NCBI GenBank assembly: GCA_029582155.1
Contig: CM055908.1
Span: forward strand, 22,429,103-22,493,102
DNA: 64,000 bases
Origin: Panopea generosa
Taxonomy: Eukaryota > Mollusca > Bivalvia > Adapedonta > Hiatellidae
Direction of reading: 5' to 3'
Below the pieces are notes generated by a model, which worked only from the letters and a program-made list of their open reading frames with translations, was not told the DNA's origin and searched no databases. The position numbers and the translations under genes were made by a program. Positions 22,409 to 36,037 of the stretch are shown one piece after another. Position 1 is the stretch's first letter. Each line of letters opens with the position of its first letter.

Positions 22409-25400
22409 ATGTGAATTGATAATACATTATGTTTGCTGACAACTCAAGTTCAGATATAAGTTATGACCGACAAGCTTGATGCTCATACATCTGTTTATAC
22501 ACGCATTTCCCTTGATAAACGTATTTGTTGCAGCGCATTTTATAAATATGGGTTCATGAACCACTGGTGATATCAAGCGAGCACGAAAAGAAACGTATTA
22601 TTTGCAACAAAAAAAAAAGCAACGGCGTTTTTTGGGTGTTTTGTGTTTGTTTGTTTGTTTTTTTTGTTTTTTGGGTGTGTTTTTTTTTTGTTTTAACAAA
22701 TTGCACTGCTCCATACCATTATTGTCTCAAATGAGCACCAACTTCCGTTGCACTAATACAAGTTTTGCATGGTCACTTTATATAACCGGTAGTTCATCTC
22801 TGTACAGATAAAGTGTTCGTCTTTGTTTCGTGAATTTTCAGAATATGTTAAGAAATTTGAGATAATTTATCTTCTACTATCAAAGGAAACGATATGTACA
22901 TTTCATTCCTTTTCAAAGAAAATACACAAGTTTCCAGGACAAAATGTCTGTTTAATATCGTATAAATAACCGCTCATAAAATGATAGCCATCTTGCAAAC
23001 TGTGACACAGTGACACTGCGTATCCATGATATATGAATAGCGAGATACCTGCATATACGGAGCTACCCCAGTGACAATTTTACTGCCAGAATGTGTACAT
23101 ATGAAATTAACTGTGGATTTTCAGACGAATGGGTTGATGACAGACAGAGATCGTAAAATACTTTGGCTCAGCTTGGTTTATATGATTTCCAGAAGAAACG
23201 TAGTTTTTCTACCAAATAAAAGAGATCTGTCGTCAGAAAAATAACAACTGAACATTTATAATTGATACATTTACTCACCAAAAGGTAGCATAACAAATTG
23301 TTTAGGTATCCATCTGACAGTATAGTTTTCGGATCTCAATACACAGTTGAGTTTTTGCTCTATGTTCTATATAAAATAAGGTCTAGGATTTCCACGGCTA
23401 AAATAAATCTACATAGAAAAGTTTTTATTCCATGGCATAAATGTATCTGCTCATAAAAAATGCACAATAGCTGATGTGATGATCAGCTTGTTTCAGTGCC
23501 GTGACATCCCTGTTTCACTTTTTTTTAAAAAAAAAAGCCTTCAAATGCTTTAAAATACCGTTGACATGTGTTATATTAAGTCACTGAAAATACACACATC
23601 TGTTAACATCAGTGATGTCTTACTAAAGTATATGCTATACCAAAATTTGCTCTACTCATCTGAAGCAAGAAGTCATCCGTTAAACCATTTTGAAATATGA
23701 ACCAAATAACAAAGGACCTTTTTTTTAGCACAAGAATATTGTTTTTGTCAATAGAAAAAGGTCGCAACTGTGCGGCGAGGCGTACAGAGAACAGCCGGAT
23801 ACATTATGTGAATCAAACAAGCTAAGAAACTCTATTTAACCACTGCTGTATCAGAGGGAGATTTGGATAAATGTTTATTTAAAATTATTTCTATAATTTA
23901 CATATCTACACGATACAAAAATGAAGTTAGAATACATCAGTACGCGAGCAGACACTTGATTTCGTTTTTATTTTGGAAAGGCATCTCAATTTCCCATATT
24001 CATGGTCACATATTCATCAGATTTTATGAAAGAAAAAAAAGATTTGTATATTAAATAATTTTTAAGAATTTGTATTCATATGTATTGCATTAGCGTGCAC
24101 GCAATATCTTACATTATTACAATTACATAATGTGAAGTTTCAGGTCACATTACTTGAGTATCAATATCTTCATATGGTCATAAAGTGTCAATATTGATTT
24201 GAAGTCTGTACAAGATTGAATATTTATTTCAACATTGCGGTGCGGCTCTTTAAAAGGTGAAATGATAATTCTGGAACTGAAATAAACAGAAGGCAGATTT
24301 AAATATTTTTTCTTATTTTTTATTTATTCATTTATTTATATATACAATGAACCTGTATATAAATTATATCCCATAATATACACTATCTGTATAAAGAACT
24401 TGTCTAAGCTTCAAACATAATATTGCTTGACATTCAAGAGAATAACTTTCTTGAAAGTTTTAGGGGTTTTTTCACAATGGGAGACAACTCAGTAATACCA
24501 AAATCTTGATATCTTTATGAGTTGTTTCCCTTACATAAATTTCATACATAATATCGAGAACATTTTGGCACTTTTTTTTAAACAAAAGAAATTAAGAAGG
24601 ACAATTAGACAATAAAGGACACACATCAATGAAAATAAACAAGTAATAGCAATTAGTAAGTGATCAAAGAACATGTTGATCATTTCAATTTTAACAAACA
24701 AAAGTAAAATAATAATATCAGTGACTTAATTAACAGAGACTGGCAGGCTCATACACAATTGAAATTTTGAGTTGTACTTTTAATATTTCTCTTATAACTC
24801 TTTGAACCTTTGTATGAGTTTAATAAGTTGGGTTCCAAAGTAAAGCTAATCAAATGCTGTATATTTCAAATTATCAATAATTTAGAACTTTTCTTCTGAA
24901 CTAAAAGTATCACTGGTTGAAAACGCAATATGTTGGATTTTTTAAGAAATAGATCTATTTTTTTTTTAAGAAAAAAAGTAGTGGAGGGGTTGGTGCTTTT
25001 TTGAAAAGTAGATCCGCCAAGTGTTTCCAAGAGTTTTTGAAAATGACAAATGTGCCACCCAAAATTTAGCCAAGCACTCTGTAGCAGCTTATCTCTGTTT
25101 TTATATCTCTGGTAATAATTATTTTACAAAAATACTGCTGTGAGAAATCCGGACTAATAAATATTCATTTCTGTGTTAAATCATGTGTTGTGTTTCTTTC
25201 AGCACAAAATCAGACATGAACAAAACAATGTATTTCCAAATATACAAGACTAAATAAAATAGAGAAAAGGTGAATTCAAACATCCATATAACAAATAATA
25301 TAGTCAATATTTTAACGCCAGTAGCAAAAACAGGAAGTTGTTGTTTGCTTTCAAAATTAATGAATTACATTTCTTTAATTATGGTATAAAGCAAATGTCA

Positions 25401-27197
25401 ACAAATAAATTATACAAAAACAATTAACAGAAACCTCAGTATATACGAAAATTTATAAATTGCATCATTATTTTAGCAACTGCTTGCAATTGAAAGTTTC
25501 CATACATTTCTATAAGGAGATGAAGGCTAATGAGGGCACTAACAAAGTAAATGTCAAGAAAGCAAGATCTTATTTTTCCATAATTAAATAAGTGTGTTTT
25601 TTTTGTTAGTTTATATTCAAAAAATCAAATTAGGAACCATCATGTGATCGCTACATCATCATTCATATGACCATGACAATTTTGATCCTGTAACCATGAC
25701 AATACTGATCATTGTTAAAATGTGCACATTTAAAAGAAAAAAAATGAACAAAGCATTAAAAGAAACATTGACCACATTTTCACGTTAAACAAAACAACAA
25801 TATTTGCATTATCTATCTGGAGATAAATGCAGTCTTTTCCACATTAATGATTGCAAGAAAACAGTGTTTTTTTCAGTTTCAAATATAAAAATTAAAACTA
25901 TAAAGTTTAAAAAGAATTATTTACCACAGGGATATTCATAAATATAATGTCAAAACTTTTATGATTATACATATTCATCCAAATCTATAGAATTTGATAT
26001 AAGTAGTAGAACCATTCAATATTATCATTTTTGACTATTGAAAAGCGATTCACGCCCAGCTGGTGCAATCAACTCATTTCTGTCAAGTCGGTGTGCAACT
26101 ACTGTATTGTGCAGCAATATGACACTTCTAAAGACAAGAAAATAGGACCAATCATAACACAGAGATTGCAGGTTTTTATGATGACATGGACATTTATTTG
26201 GTGATTTAATGTACTCATTACCCATATTAATATAAGCATTAAGCTCTTTTCAAATGGTGACATCAGAATACCAACAAGATTTCCTGCATCATGTTTCCCA
26301 TGGCAACAAAATCCTTATTATGAGTGTTTTCATCTAAAATTTGAAAAATACCAGTACCCAAACTCAACATTTATGATTTGTCCATAAATATTTTTTTGAT
26401 AGATCTTTTTTCTTTTTGACACTCATTCAACAGAGAACCAATAATAATAATGTACTTAAGCATAAGTGTATTTCTCATGATATAGGATGTACAGTAACAA
26501 ATGAGGCATCTTGTAGCAGTTATAGTAGCATCGAAAGGGAACCATGGCGATACTGAAAAAGTTTCACCTAATATTATTTCTGAAAAATATATTTACATGA
26601 TAAACATGTAAAATAATGATACCTCAGTACGGGTGCAGACCCCTTCGATATTTGTGCAGCTACTAAAACTTGTATCATATATATTTTGTTTATAGAAGTT
26701 TTTATCTTTATGTTGATGGAAAATACATGTATGAAATTTGTATTTTGTCAGACTTTTTACTCATATTTTCAATACTCGGTACTACTTTTTTTTGTGACAA
26801 ATGTTAATAAATTCCTAAATATGAAGTTCTAGATAGTAATATTTGGAGATTAATATTATTTTAATATGGATAAATATTCATGGATGTAAAGAACGAAAAT
26901 AAACATGGGTAAAATATGATTTCATCATTGCCGTGTGTCCCTTTAATACTAATATCTAATGTTGTCTTTGTCCTAGTTTCAAGTTTTAACTGTATGCTCT
27001 ACAGCTGCATATAATAAAATGCTGCCTTAGTTTATTTAGCACACATTTATTCCTCCCATTATAATTAATTGTAATCTATCAATTTGGTAGAATAAATATT
27101 CCTTCCGTGAATAGCAGATCCTTTCACTAAATAACATACAGTCCTCCAATAAATTGCAAATACACTCCTCCCATAATCATAGATACACTCTCCTTAA

Positions 27198-28303
27198 TTA
27201 GCATACTGACTCCTCCCCATTCAGAGCCATGCGTTTCATATCACGACTCTCCAGTTCTAATGTAAGTTGTTCAACCTCTGCTTTTAACACTTTATTTTTA
27301 CGAAACATTTGCACATAGTTCAACTGTAACTGTTTCTGGTACATTATCACTTTGTTCTTCTCCTCCAACCATTGCTCCTTGTCTTTATCATATTCTTCCC
27401 GATTGACTAGCATTTCAAGACGAAGTTTATCTAACTCGTCTCGTAGAGTGTTCAGTTCTCGATCCTTTTCACATATCAATGATGGTTTTAGAGTTTCCCT
27501 TTCAAGAGATTTTGCTTTAGCGAAGTCTGTTTGTATTTCCTTTTCACAATGACACAGAAGTATGTCAGGTTCGATATCAGAACAAGATGAATTCAACCGT
27601 GGCATATTTCCTGACGAAAGTTTTTTTTTAATCTTTCTGAAACAAAGCTGTTTTTGTTGTCAGTATTTGAATTGGCCTCGTCAAGTTTAGACTTGGCTTC
27701 GTCGAGCATTGTTTGAAGTTTTAACACTTCATCTGATTTGGATGTTAGTTTGCTTTGTTATCAATTTGATTTTGTAAGTCAGAAACACCTTCTGAAGCAT
27801 TACGACCTTGCCACGTAGCATCTTCCATCTGTGCCTGAAGACGATTTGTCTCTTCAGCATATGCTTCACACTTTTGCATTAAATCATCTTTTTCAGAGTT
27901 TGACTTTTCAATCTCATCTTTCATCGATTTCTTTTCCTGCTGCAATTTGAATGGCTGTAAGTTTAACACTTGTTCACTTTTGTAGGATTTTCTTTGTAGC
28001 AATTTCATCCTGTTTTCATATTCATCTTTCAATTCATGAACCTCTCTAAACCAACCATTTTTCTTGTCCTCATACACCTGGAATATTGCCCTCTCATTTT
28101 TGTCCATTACATCTCTGAGAGTATTTAGTTCAGCATCCTTTTCCTTTAAGATTGCTTCCAACTCTCCTACTCCACTATCACTTGGTGATGATGTCAGAAC
28201 ATAACCGTCTATATGATTGGATGACAACCTACTCATATGAGAGGCTGATACAGAATCTGATCGATCAGAAGTTCTGTTACAATCACTGGAAAAACTGGCT
28301 GAC
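27198..28303 (-). pseudogene. Truncated, frameshifted copy of the LZTS-like terminal exon
   Basis: Unit A counterpart of the 54467-55574 exon, with the same acceptor at 28303 and the same stop region at 27198. The two upstream coding exons are absent, because the duplication breakpoint lies in intron 2. Two indels break the frame. A 4-nt deletion near 27756 truncates the first coiled-coil frame soon after DLQNQIDN. A net 2-nt gain near the T run at 27622-27632 follows. The net shift is -2 over 1106 nt. The remaining frames are 28236-27745 (163 aa) and 27605-27198 (135 aa). It is probably a pseudo-exon, although a short transcript cannot be excluded. Confidence 0.9.
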
Positions 28304-28767
28304 CTGGAAATAAATTTGAAAAAATTACAAACAAAATTAAAACATGGTTACAGCCACATAAATATTTAAATAGTTTAGCCATTAAGAAATTAACCCAATA
28401 AAAAGTATTCATTCACAGACTACAAGATATACTGCAGTTAATGCGAAACATGAGGAGCTATATTGAACATATTGAACATATTGGAAGACTCAGAACTCTT
28501 GGTGTGAGTAGATTTAGTTAATCAGATCTGTGTGTTGATACAATGGTCTGCTGTTATAACTGATACTGTTAACTAGCCAGAGGTATTGTACATATGGTGT
28601 TAGACATGGTAATATACAAGAAATCCTGAAAGTATAATGTTGCCTGTTTTTCAACCGTAACACTTCTTTTGATGTGTTGTACTAAATACAATGATGTTCG
28701 TACAATATGGCTTGTCCTACATTCAGTAAATTAACAGATATTATGTCGTCTAAGAATGAAAAAAAAA
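28304..28767. other. Intron remnant at the right end of unit A
   Basis: Aligned to intron 2 of the LZTS-like gene (55575-56037). The homology stops in an A-rich stretch about 30 bp before the retrotransposon at 28796. Confidence 0.75.
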
Positions 28768-28795
28768 CATTGAAAGGGTGGATGAGTATTTGTAC

Positions 28796-28974
28796 TAGTT
28801 TCAAACACATACTCAAGCGATGAGCCGGCTGAGCTGATGTCACAAGGAGACTGCGAGGTGGTATGGTGTAAGATCAAAGTGAAAGGTACCCAGGACCTGT
28901 ACGTTGGCTCTTTCTACAAGCCTCCATCAAAGACAGGCCCTGAATGCTTGGAATTACTCCACATCTCTCGCTCT

Positions 28975-29032
<58 letters not shown>

Positions 29033-31678
29033 CAAGAGGAGCACATCTCTGGTTAGGCGGCAACTTCAATCTCGCAGACATAGACGGGGTCAACGAATGT
29101 CCACAGCCTCAAGCTCAACATATGAAGCAGTGCCAGCAACTCATAGATATTTCAAGAGATGCCTTCAGATTGTGGACAAACCTACACGCATCACAGAGTA
29201 TACAAGTAATTTGCTAGACCTCTTCTTCACTAACAACAAGTCACTCATTAACCGCTGCAAAGTCCTCCCAGTCATACCCGACCATGAGACTGTATTCATA
29301 GAGTCGAGCCTTCGCCCTATGAGAGTAAAGAAGCCAGCCAGAAAGGTACTCCAGTTTAAAAAAGCTGACTACGATGGCGTCAGAGATGAGCTGAATACCT
29401 ATCTACCACAGTTCACTGAAGAAACAGCCAGTAGCTCAGTAAATGACACATGGACAACCTTCGAAAAGAAACTCCAATCCCTGGTCAGCAAGTTCATTCC
29501 ATCAAAGCTAATCTCTGGAAATAAGATCAACAAACCATGGGTCACTAAAAGCGTAAAGTCCCTCCAACGAAAGAGAAATAAAAAGTTCTCAAAACAAAAA
29601 GCATCAGGCCAACAGAAGGATAGGAGGCAATACCAACAGGTCCGAAGCGAAACGCAGAAAATAGAATGACAAGCTTATTGGCAATACATGGAAAACCTAG
29701 TTGAAAAAGGCGATCCGTACACAGACCAACAACCACCAAATCAAAAAGGTTTCTGGAACTACATCAAGTCGTTGAGGAAGGATAACTGTGGGGTGGCTCC
29801 TTTGAAGAACAAGGGTAAGCTACATAATGAAGCTATCGACAAAGCAACCATCCTCAACAGGCAATATCAATCGGTTTTTACCAAGGAAGACAAATCCAGC
29901 ATCCCAACACCTGAGGGTGAACCATCCCCTTCCATGCCAGATACTGATATCACCACTAAAGGAATTCTTACTTTACTAAAGAAACTTAATCCCAAGAAGG
30001 CAACTGGACCAGATATGACCCCTGCACGCATCCTTAGAGAGATGGCAAAGCAGTGTGCGCCTGACCTGTGCATCACCTACAGGAAATGCCTATCCAGTGG
30101 TAGTATTCCGGATGTTTGGAAAACAGCCAACGTGTCGGCCATTTTCAAAAAAGGGGAGAGGTTCAAGGCAAGCAACTACAGACCTGTGTCCCTCACCTTC
30201 ATACCGTGTAAGACACATCATTGTCAGCAACATAATGCGACACCTTGACAGACACACTATCCTCACTGACTGCCAGCACGGGTTCAAAAGACGACAAAGC
30301 TGCGCAACTCAGTTGCTTACACTGACCGACGAGCTTGTCAGATCACTGGACCGAAGGCGTCAGCACGACCTTGCAGTTCTAGACTTCAGCAAAGCATTTG
30401 ACCGTGTACCGCACAATCACCTGCTCACCAAGCTTCACCATTATCGTATCAGAGGCCATACCCTGAACTGGATTGAACCCTTCCTGACAGGTCGAACACA
30501 GCGCGTAGTAGATGATGGGGCAACATCCGAGCCGGCACCCGTTATAAGCGGCGTCCCCCAGGGAAGTGTCCTTGGACCTATTCTTTATCTTATCTTCATC
30601 AACGACCTACCACTACAGGTTTCATCCAAATCAAGACTTTTTGCAGACGACTGTATGGTATACAGGGAAATCAACTCTGAACAGGACTGTATTAACCCTA
30701 CAGGATGACCTGAACAAGCTAGCGGATTGGGAGAAACGCTGGGGCATGAGTTTTCATCCAGAGAAGTGCAGTATCATTCGTGTCCATCACAAGAGGACCC
30801 CAATTACATATGAGTACTCTTTGAAGGGCCACACACTCGATACAGATTCAGTAACGAAGTACCTCGGAGTGCACATATCCCAGAACTTCCGTGGAACTAC
30901 CATATTGACAAGACTGTGAAGAAGAGTAACAGCACGCTCGGCTTCCTTCGACGTAACCTACGTATCAGCTATGAAGAGGTAACGGATACGTCCTATAAAA
31001 CACTTGTGCTACCAAACCTGAAGTACTGTTCCACAGTCTGGAACCCATACACCAGGACCAGACAGACAAGCTGGAGATGGTTCAGAGGAGAGCTGCCAGA
31101 TATGTGACCAACAGATATCACAACACCAGCAGTGTCTCCTCCATGTTAGACCAACTGGGATGGGAGACACTAGAATCTCGTCGGACCAAAGCCCAGCTGA
31201 CAGTAATGTTCAAGATCGCCAACGACCTTGAGGCCTTACCAGTCAGCCAGTACCTCACCGCAGCCCAGGGACATACAAGATCCTCCCACACTCCAGGAAA
31301 TTCCGCCAGCCCTCTACATCTACATCATACTACAGAAACTCATTCTTTCCACGAACAACTTCAATATGGAACAGCCGCAGACGCCCCTGACTTGGTATCC
31401 TTTAAGCAGGGGCTATCAACACTTATTCTAATTCGTAGGGGTCCAGCAACAAGCAGTTTGTAGTGATTCCCATTGCTGGGCCGGCCGCGGCCACCGTAAC
31501 CGGAGAGGACTGGGTTGAAGAGGCGAAAACGTAGCTGGACACACTTTATTCCTACTTTTTACCTTTTAACTATCCAACCTCTTATTACTGTCTATCTTTT
31601 CAATATTTCTTCTTGACCTTGCACCACCCGTCGCGTAATAGTAAAGCGTGACTGTGTCGACGTACGATGTAGATGTAG
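28796..31678 (+). mobile_element. CR1/jockey-type non-LTR retrotransposon, 5'-truncated and broken
   Basis: It begins inside the endonuclease domain (WCKIKVKGTQDLYVGSFYKPP), then a (CT)n run, then reverse transcriptase. The motifs are KKATGPD, NYRPVSL, LDFSKAFDRVPH, SGVPQGSVLGPILYLIFINDL in two parts, and the catalytic FADD near 30645. A C-terminal domain follows (RRAARYV...). A stop at 29667-29669 and at least four frame changes (about 28950, 30210, 30680 and 30910) make it inactive. The 3' end is a short (atgtag) repeat, typical of this group. The right break of unit A lies about 30 bp before its 5' end. Confidence 0.85.
28979..29029. repeat. (CT)n microsatellite inside the retrotransposon
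   Basis: About 25 CT units fall between the endonuclease part and the linker to the reverse transcriptase. They produce Ser-Leu repeats and coincide with a change of reading frame. Confidence 0.92.
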
Positions 31679-32815
31679 TTATATAACCAAAATACCCCTG
31701 CTAAATCGGGTAAATGTTGCCGAGTTATGGACCTTGAATCATCAAAATATTTGCTATTTTATCCTTTGTGCTCTCTGGCATTCGCAGTTATCTTTTTATC
31801 TTTACCAATCTTCCACAGTAACTATATAACCATAAAATCGTAGACAAGTTTTAGAGCTGTATAATATCTCGACTGCGGTATGGCCTTGCATTGTCAAAAA
31901 TTGCCAATCTGGCCCTCTTGTTTGTTTTTCATACAGTATTATAATTTTTTTGAGCTCTACAATTTAAACCAATTTATCAACTTGTCTGTATGTATATTTG
32001 AATATATATAAATGTGTGTGTGTGTGTGTGTTTCAAATAATGTTCTTCGTCTTTATTAGGTAGATACAATAGATTATAGATCGTAATTTTTCTATAGATA
32101 GAATTTGATTAAACTTCCCATCGCTTTAGATGTATGTATGTTAAGGCTATATCAAAAATAAACAATACTATTAACAGTACAATATTTTTGTAATTTACCA
32201 ATCTACAACATACTCGTCTTTAAATTGTGCCTAAAATGTAGATTTAACTAAAATGACACACATAAAAAATGTTTACAAATATTTTTTAATTAAAACTAAT
32301 ACATATATGCATACTGATAATAATAATGAATGTTCTGATAAAGGTAGTTTTAAGTTTGAATTGAATTGTTTAGGATTTTTAAAAAAAAATCATTACGGGC
32401 GAGCGACAAATTTGTGCCAATATATATCCAACCACCCACGAGTTAATGTGTATTATTATGCCCTGCTTTTAGAAGAAAATTGGGGGATATTGAAATAACG
32501 TCCGCCCGTCCCGTTTTAGACAAACAACCCTGCAGACGCAACTCCTCCCACATTTTAACTCGATTGAAATGAAACTTGCTTCATAGCAGATACATGCTCT
32601 GAACATGTGCTTGTGGTATTGACGTTCCGATTTAATTATTTTAATTGAGTTATGGCCCTTTCTTGTTTTCACACCTTGCAGACGTATTTTATCACACAAT
32701 TTTAACCTGATTAAAATGAAACTTACTGAACATCAGGTACATGGTCTGAACACGTACCTGTGATATTTGCGTTCGATTACATTATTCTATTGAGCTAAGA
32801 CCCTTTGTTCTTTTT
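31679..32815. other. Spacer with decayed repeats
   Basis: Two diverged units of a repeat with a cgagttatggcc-like core lie at about 31690-31930. A (GT)n run is at 32013-32031. Two tandem units of about 150 bp lie at about 32525-32665 and 32675-32810, sharing tgcagacg, attttaac, aaatgaaactt and gaccctt-type ends. No gene is seen. Confidence 0.55.
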
Positions 32816-34391
32816 GTGGATGCAATTGCAGCGGTAGACAGTTCATCTGTTTGCATGAAAATAAATATGGATAAAGCAAAAATAATAGTTTTTAGAAATG
32901 GAGGCATTGTCAGGCAAAGTGAAAGATGGCATTATTATGGTAATATTATTGAACTTGTTTCTTTTTATAAATATCTTGGTGTATACTTTACACCGAAACT
33001 AGTATGGTCAAAAACCCAGGAAATGATAGCATTAAAGGGTATCAAATCTTCTTCATGTATTTTTAGATTTCAGAAAAAATTTGGTCACTTAAGTGCAAAT
33101 GATATTTTCAAAGTATTTGTTCAATGGTTAAACCTATTTTATGTTATGGTTCAGAAAATTGGATTTATAAATACTTTGAAAGGATAAAGAAAGTTCATTC
33201 CAAATTTTAAAAGCAATATTGCAATTTATCACAAAACACAGCTGATACCCTAGCGTTAGGAGAATGTGGTAGATTACCTTTATGTACAACGTATATGCCA
33301 AATTGTATTAAATTTTGGATACGACTTGTTCGTATGGCGAACCATAGATATCCAAAACAGTGTTATAACATGCTATAACGATTAGAAGATTCTGGTAAAA
33401 TAACTTGGGCTACATCTATAAAAAAAATATTTTTGCATGGTTTTGGATATGTTTGGATTTTGGAAATGAGGCAAATCTACTAAACTTGTTCAAAACACGT
33501 ATTAAAGATTGTTATACGCAAAAACGGTATGGTGATGTAAATAGCTCATCTAAAGCACTTCATTATAAACATTTTAAATCACTACTTAATACGGAATTTT
33601 ATCTTAAATATTGATATGTCTTATATTTTAAGAAAAAAACATTGTCAAATTTTCGGTGGTTAAGTCACGAATTAATGATTGAAATAGGAAGTCATGCTGC
33701 AATTGATAGACATCTAAGATTATTTTCCGTTGCACAATGAAATAACGGTTGTAGAAGATGAATATCATTTCTTTTTTGAGTGTCAAGAATATGAAATACT
33801 GAGACAAACTTACTTCAAAAATTACTGGTTGAAGAACAGATCACTTAACATGTTATATACTATAATGTCTTTGACAGGTAGTAAAAATGCACATAATATA
33901 GCAAAATGTTTGATGCATGCATTTAAACGAAGGAAAGAAGTTTTAGAAATTAAGAATGTAAAATAATCCTGCAGTATTTGGCAACATCTTTTACTACATA
34001 ATTTTAATAATGTAAATGTATAAGAATGAGAACATACAGTGACAGTTTATAAAGATATTATTTACTGAAGCAAAAGTATTTAAAAAAAATATTGTATCAA
34101 AATTTCTGTCATTAAATGATTAAATGAAAACATAAAATTGACTTTTAGTGTAGATAATGTATTAAAATGAAATAACATTAATAATGGTATGTAACTTAAT
34201 TATATGTAATAACTTTGAAATGAAATCATATAAATGATTATATGTAAATATTTAAACTGAAGTAGAAATAACTAAGTGTATAATTTTTGTAATTTTGTAA
34301 TTGTATAATGTCACCCTGTAAAATGTATGTTAACATTGCTGTATTTTAGGCCAGAGGCCTTTATTATTGAATAAACTATGTCTATGTCTTA
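32816..34391 (+). mobile_element. Non-LTR retrotransposon 3' fragment
   Basis: Broken frames at 32816-33187, 33405-33614 and 33730-33966 match the region after the reverse transcriptase palm in retrotransposon ORF2 proteins. Recognisable parts are INMDKAKIIVFRNGG, YKYLGVYFTPKLVWS, a GECGRLPLC-like stretch, and a C-terminal EDEYHFFFECQEYEILRQ. A 3' untranslated tail ends in a short (tctatg) repeat at about 34391. The catalytic domains are missing. Clade not assigned. Confidence 0.75.
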
Positions 34392-36037
34392 TATATCAAC
34401 TTATTTACTGTAAAGTTCTATAAAATTTACTATTATTCTAAACTAATGTGTGGATATATTAATTAAAAGAAAACAGAAAAAAATAAAAGTTTTTTTTTTA
34501 AAACTTGTGCAAGTTGGGCGATAAAACGTGCTAAACGCCACACCGGTAAAAGCTTTGTTTTTTTTAAAGAAAATATCATACTCATTGTTATAATTCATTA
34601 AAACATGGTTATATGGTTATATTAAAACAAATCTAACAGGCGGAAAAACATACCCAAACATAGATATACATGGAACCTTCACCGTGGCATGAAAAACTGC
34701 ATGAGATGAGAATCATGAATGTTAAATACGAAACCTGTATGAGGAACTTTAACAGCCACGCCTACCAATCGCACATCCCGCGTTGTAATTACAATATCGA
34801 CGTTTTAAGGCGGGAGATTTCCGGTTCCGTAGACGGGGGGAATCAAATTGGTGACTTTTACGGTAAGTGGTCAATATTTTCACGAAATACGTTTGAAGTA
34901 AGCTTTATTTCTAAAATAGGAAAATGTCATCGGGTGACAAGTTATAAAAACCAATAGTTGACGGCGGTTGAGCTCAATTAGTCATTAAATGAACGTGTGA
35001 GCAGTTCTGAAGTGCTCCCAAAAGTGACACCAAATTGGTGCACCTGACTATCATCTTTTGTCATATTTTCAAGCAGACAAGCCCTGTTTTTATATAAGTG
35101 CCTTCTGAGTGTTGACCATATAATACAGTACGCAGAAAGTTACTCGAAAATATGGCCGTAACATGAAGAATTATGAAGAAAAATACAGTACAAAGCTGGC
35201 GATACTTTACAACACTTGGGTGCTATAAAAATAACCTATATGTGCTATAAAAATAAACTATATGTCAAAGCTCCCACTTGTTTATTTTCTCCGTATCAAT
35301 GATGTTTATATATAGATATACAGTTATATACATTCTTGTTCGTTTACTGGAAGGTGTTATATACCCTTGTATAATGAATTAAGACACAAGATATGTGTAA
35401 TTTCAGTTTTCAAGCTTTACGAATAAGATGTTATAAATGCTATAAACCACATGCAACTTGAAGAAACGCTCAGTTGTATCATGTTTTCCAACAGCTTCGA
35501 GTTTCTTAAAGATGAACGTTTATTGAATCACAAAAAGGAAGGTTCCATTCAAAGATAATGGTTGATTCCGTCATTGTGATTTATCTTATTTATGAGAAAT
35601 ATATTAAAACATAGATCGGCATTCTCCGTTTTATTCGTCAATGTATTAGCATAACCCGATAACTTTATCACGGACCGTTAATTAAATTCTTGAGGACTGG
35701 TGGCGGAACACTTTTGATGTACAATATCATCGTTGTTGTCAAACGACTCGTCCAACAGTTCTCTTAAGTCATTGGTAACTGACCAATTTGTCAAAATCTT
35801 GTGGGAAAGGTAGTTTTCGCTTTGACTGATGTTGTACTCGATATTTTATTGAGTATTTGGCTTTACATCCGATAAACGTAATGGTGTTGATGTTCTTATT
35901 AAAGGTGAGAAGGAAAGCATTATTTGTTTTAAATAGGTGAATCGCCAGAATACCAAAGCTTTTGCTTAATGTATACATGTGAATTATTTTTATTTATTTA
36001 TTTAAGGCATGAATTTAATCCTTTCTTCCGTTTTCCA
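34392..36037. other. Spacer left of unit B, with a segment inverted relative to unit B
   Basis: Bases about 34740-35215 match the reverse complement of about 36470-36930 at moderate identity (cgcgttgtaat, cgacgttttaagg, gagctcaattagtcatt, ataagtgc, acagtacaaagc). The rest is AT-rich. The frame at 34670-34957 overlaps this segment and is not conserved as protein. Confidence 0.65.

Larger units (their letters stand above)
18751..27197. other. Interval between C1q copy A and the LZTS pseudo-exon
   Basis: Apart from the mariner relic, SINEs, tandem repeats and the 24725-25150 dispersed repeat listed separately, nothing coding is supported. The longest frames, such as 23863-24054, start on non-ATG codons and are not conserved in unit B. 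Confidence 0.55.
4746..28767 (+). repeat. Segmental duplication, unit A
   Basis: Left member of a direct tandem duplication. Collinear high-identity matches to unit B run from about 4746 (matching 36038) to about 28767 (matching 56037). They cover exons, introns, SINEs, the Tx1/L1 relic, the mariner relic and intergenic DNA. Outside these points the two sides show no alignment. The unit is longer than B mainly because of a 2.0-kb inverted-repeat element and a 1.6-kb block insertion. Boundaries were read by eye and may be off by tens of bases. Confidence 0.93.
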
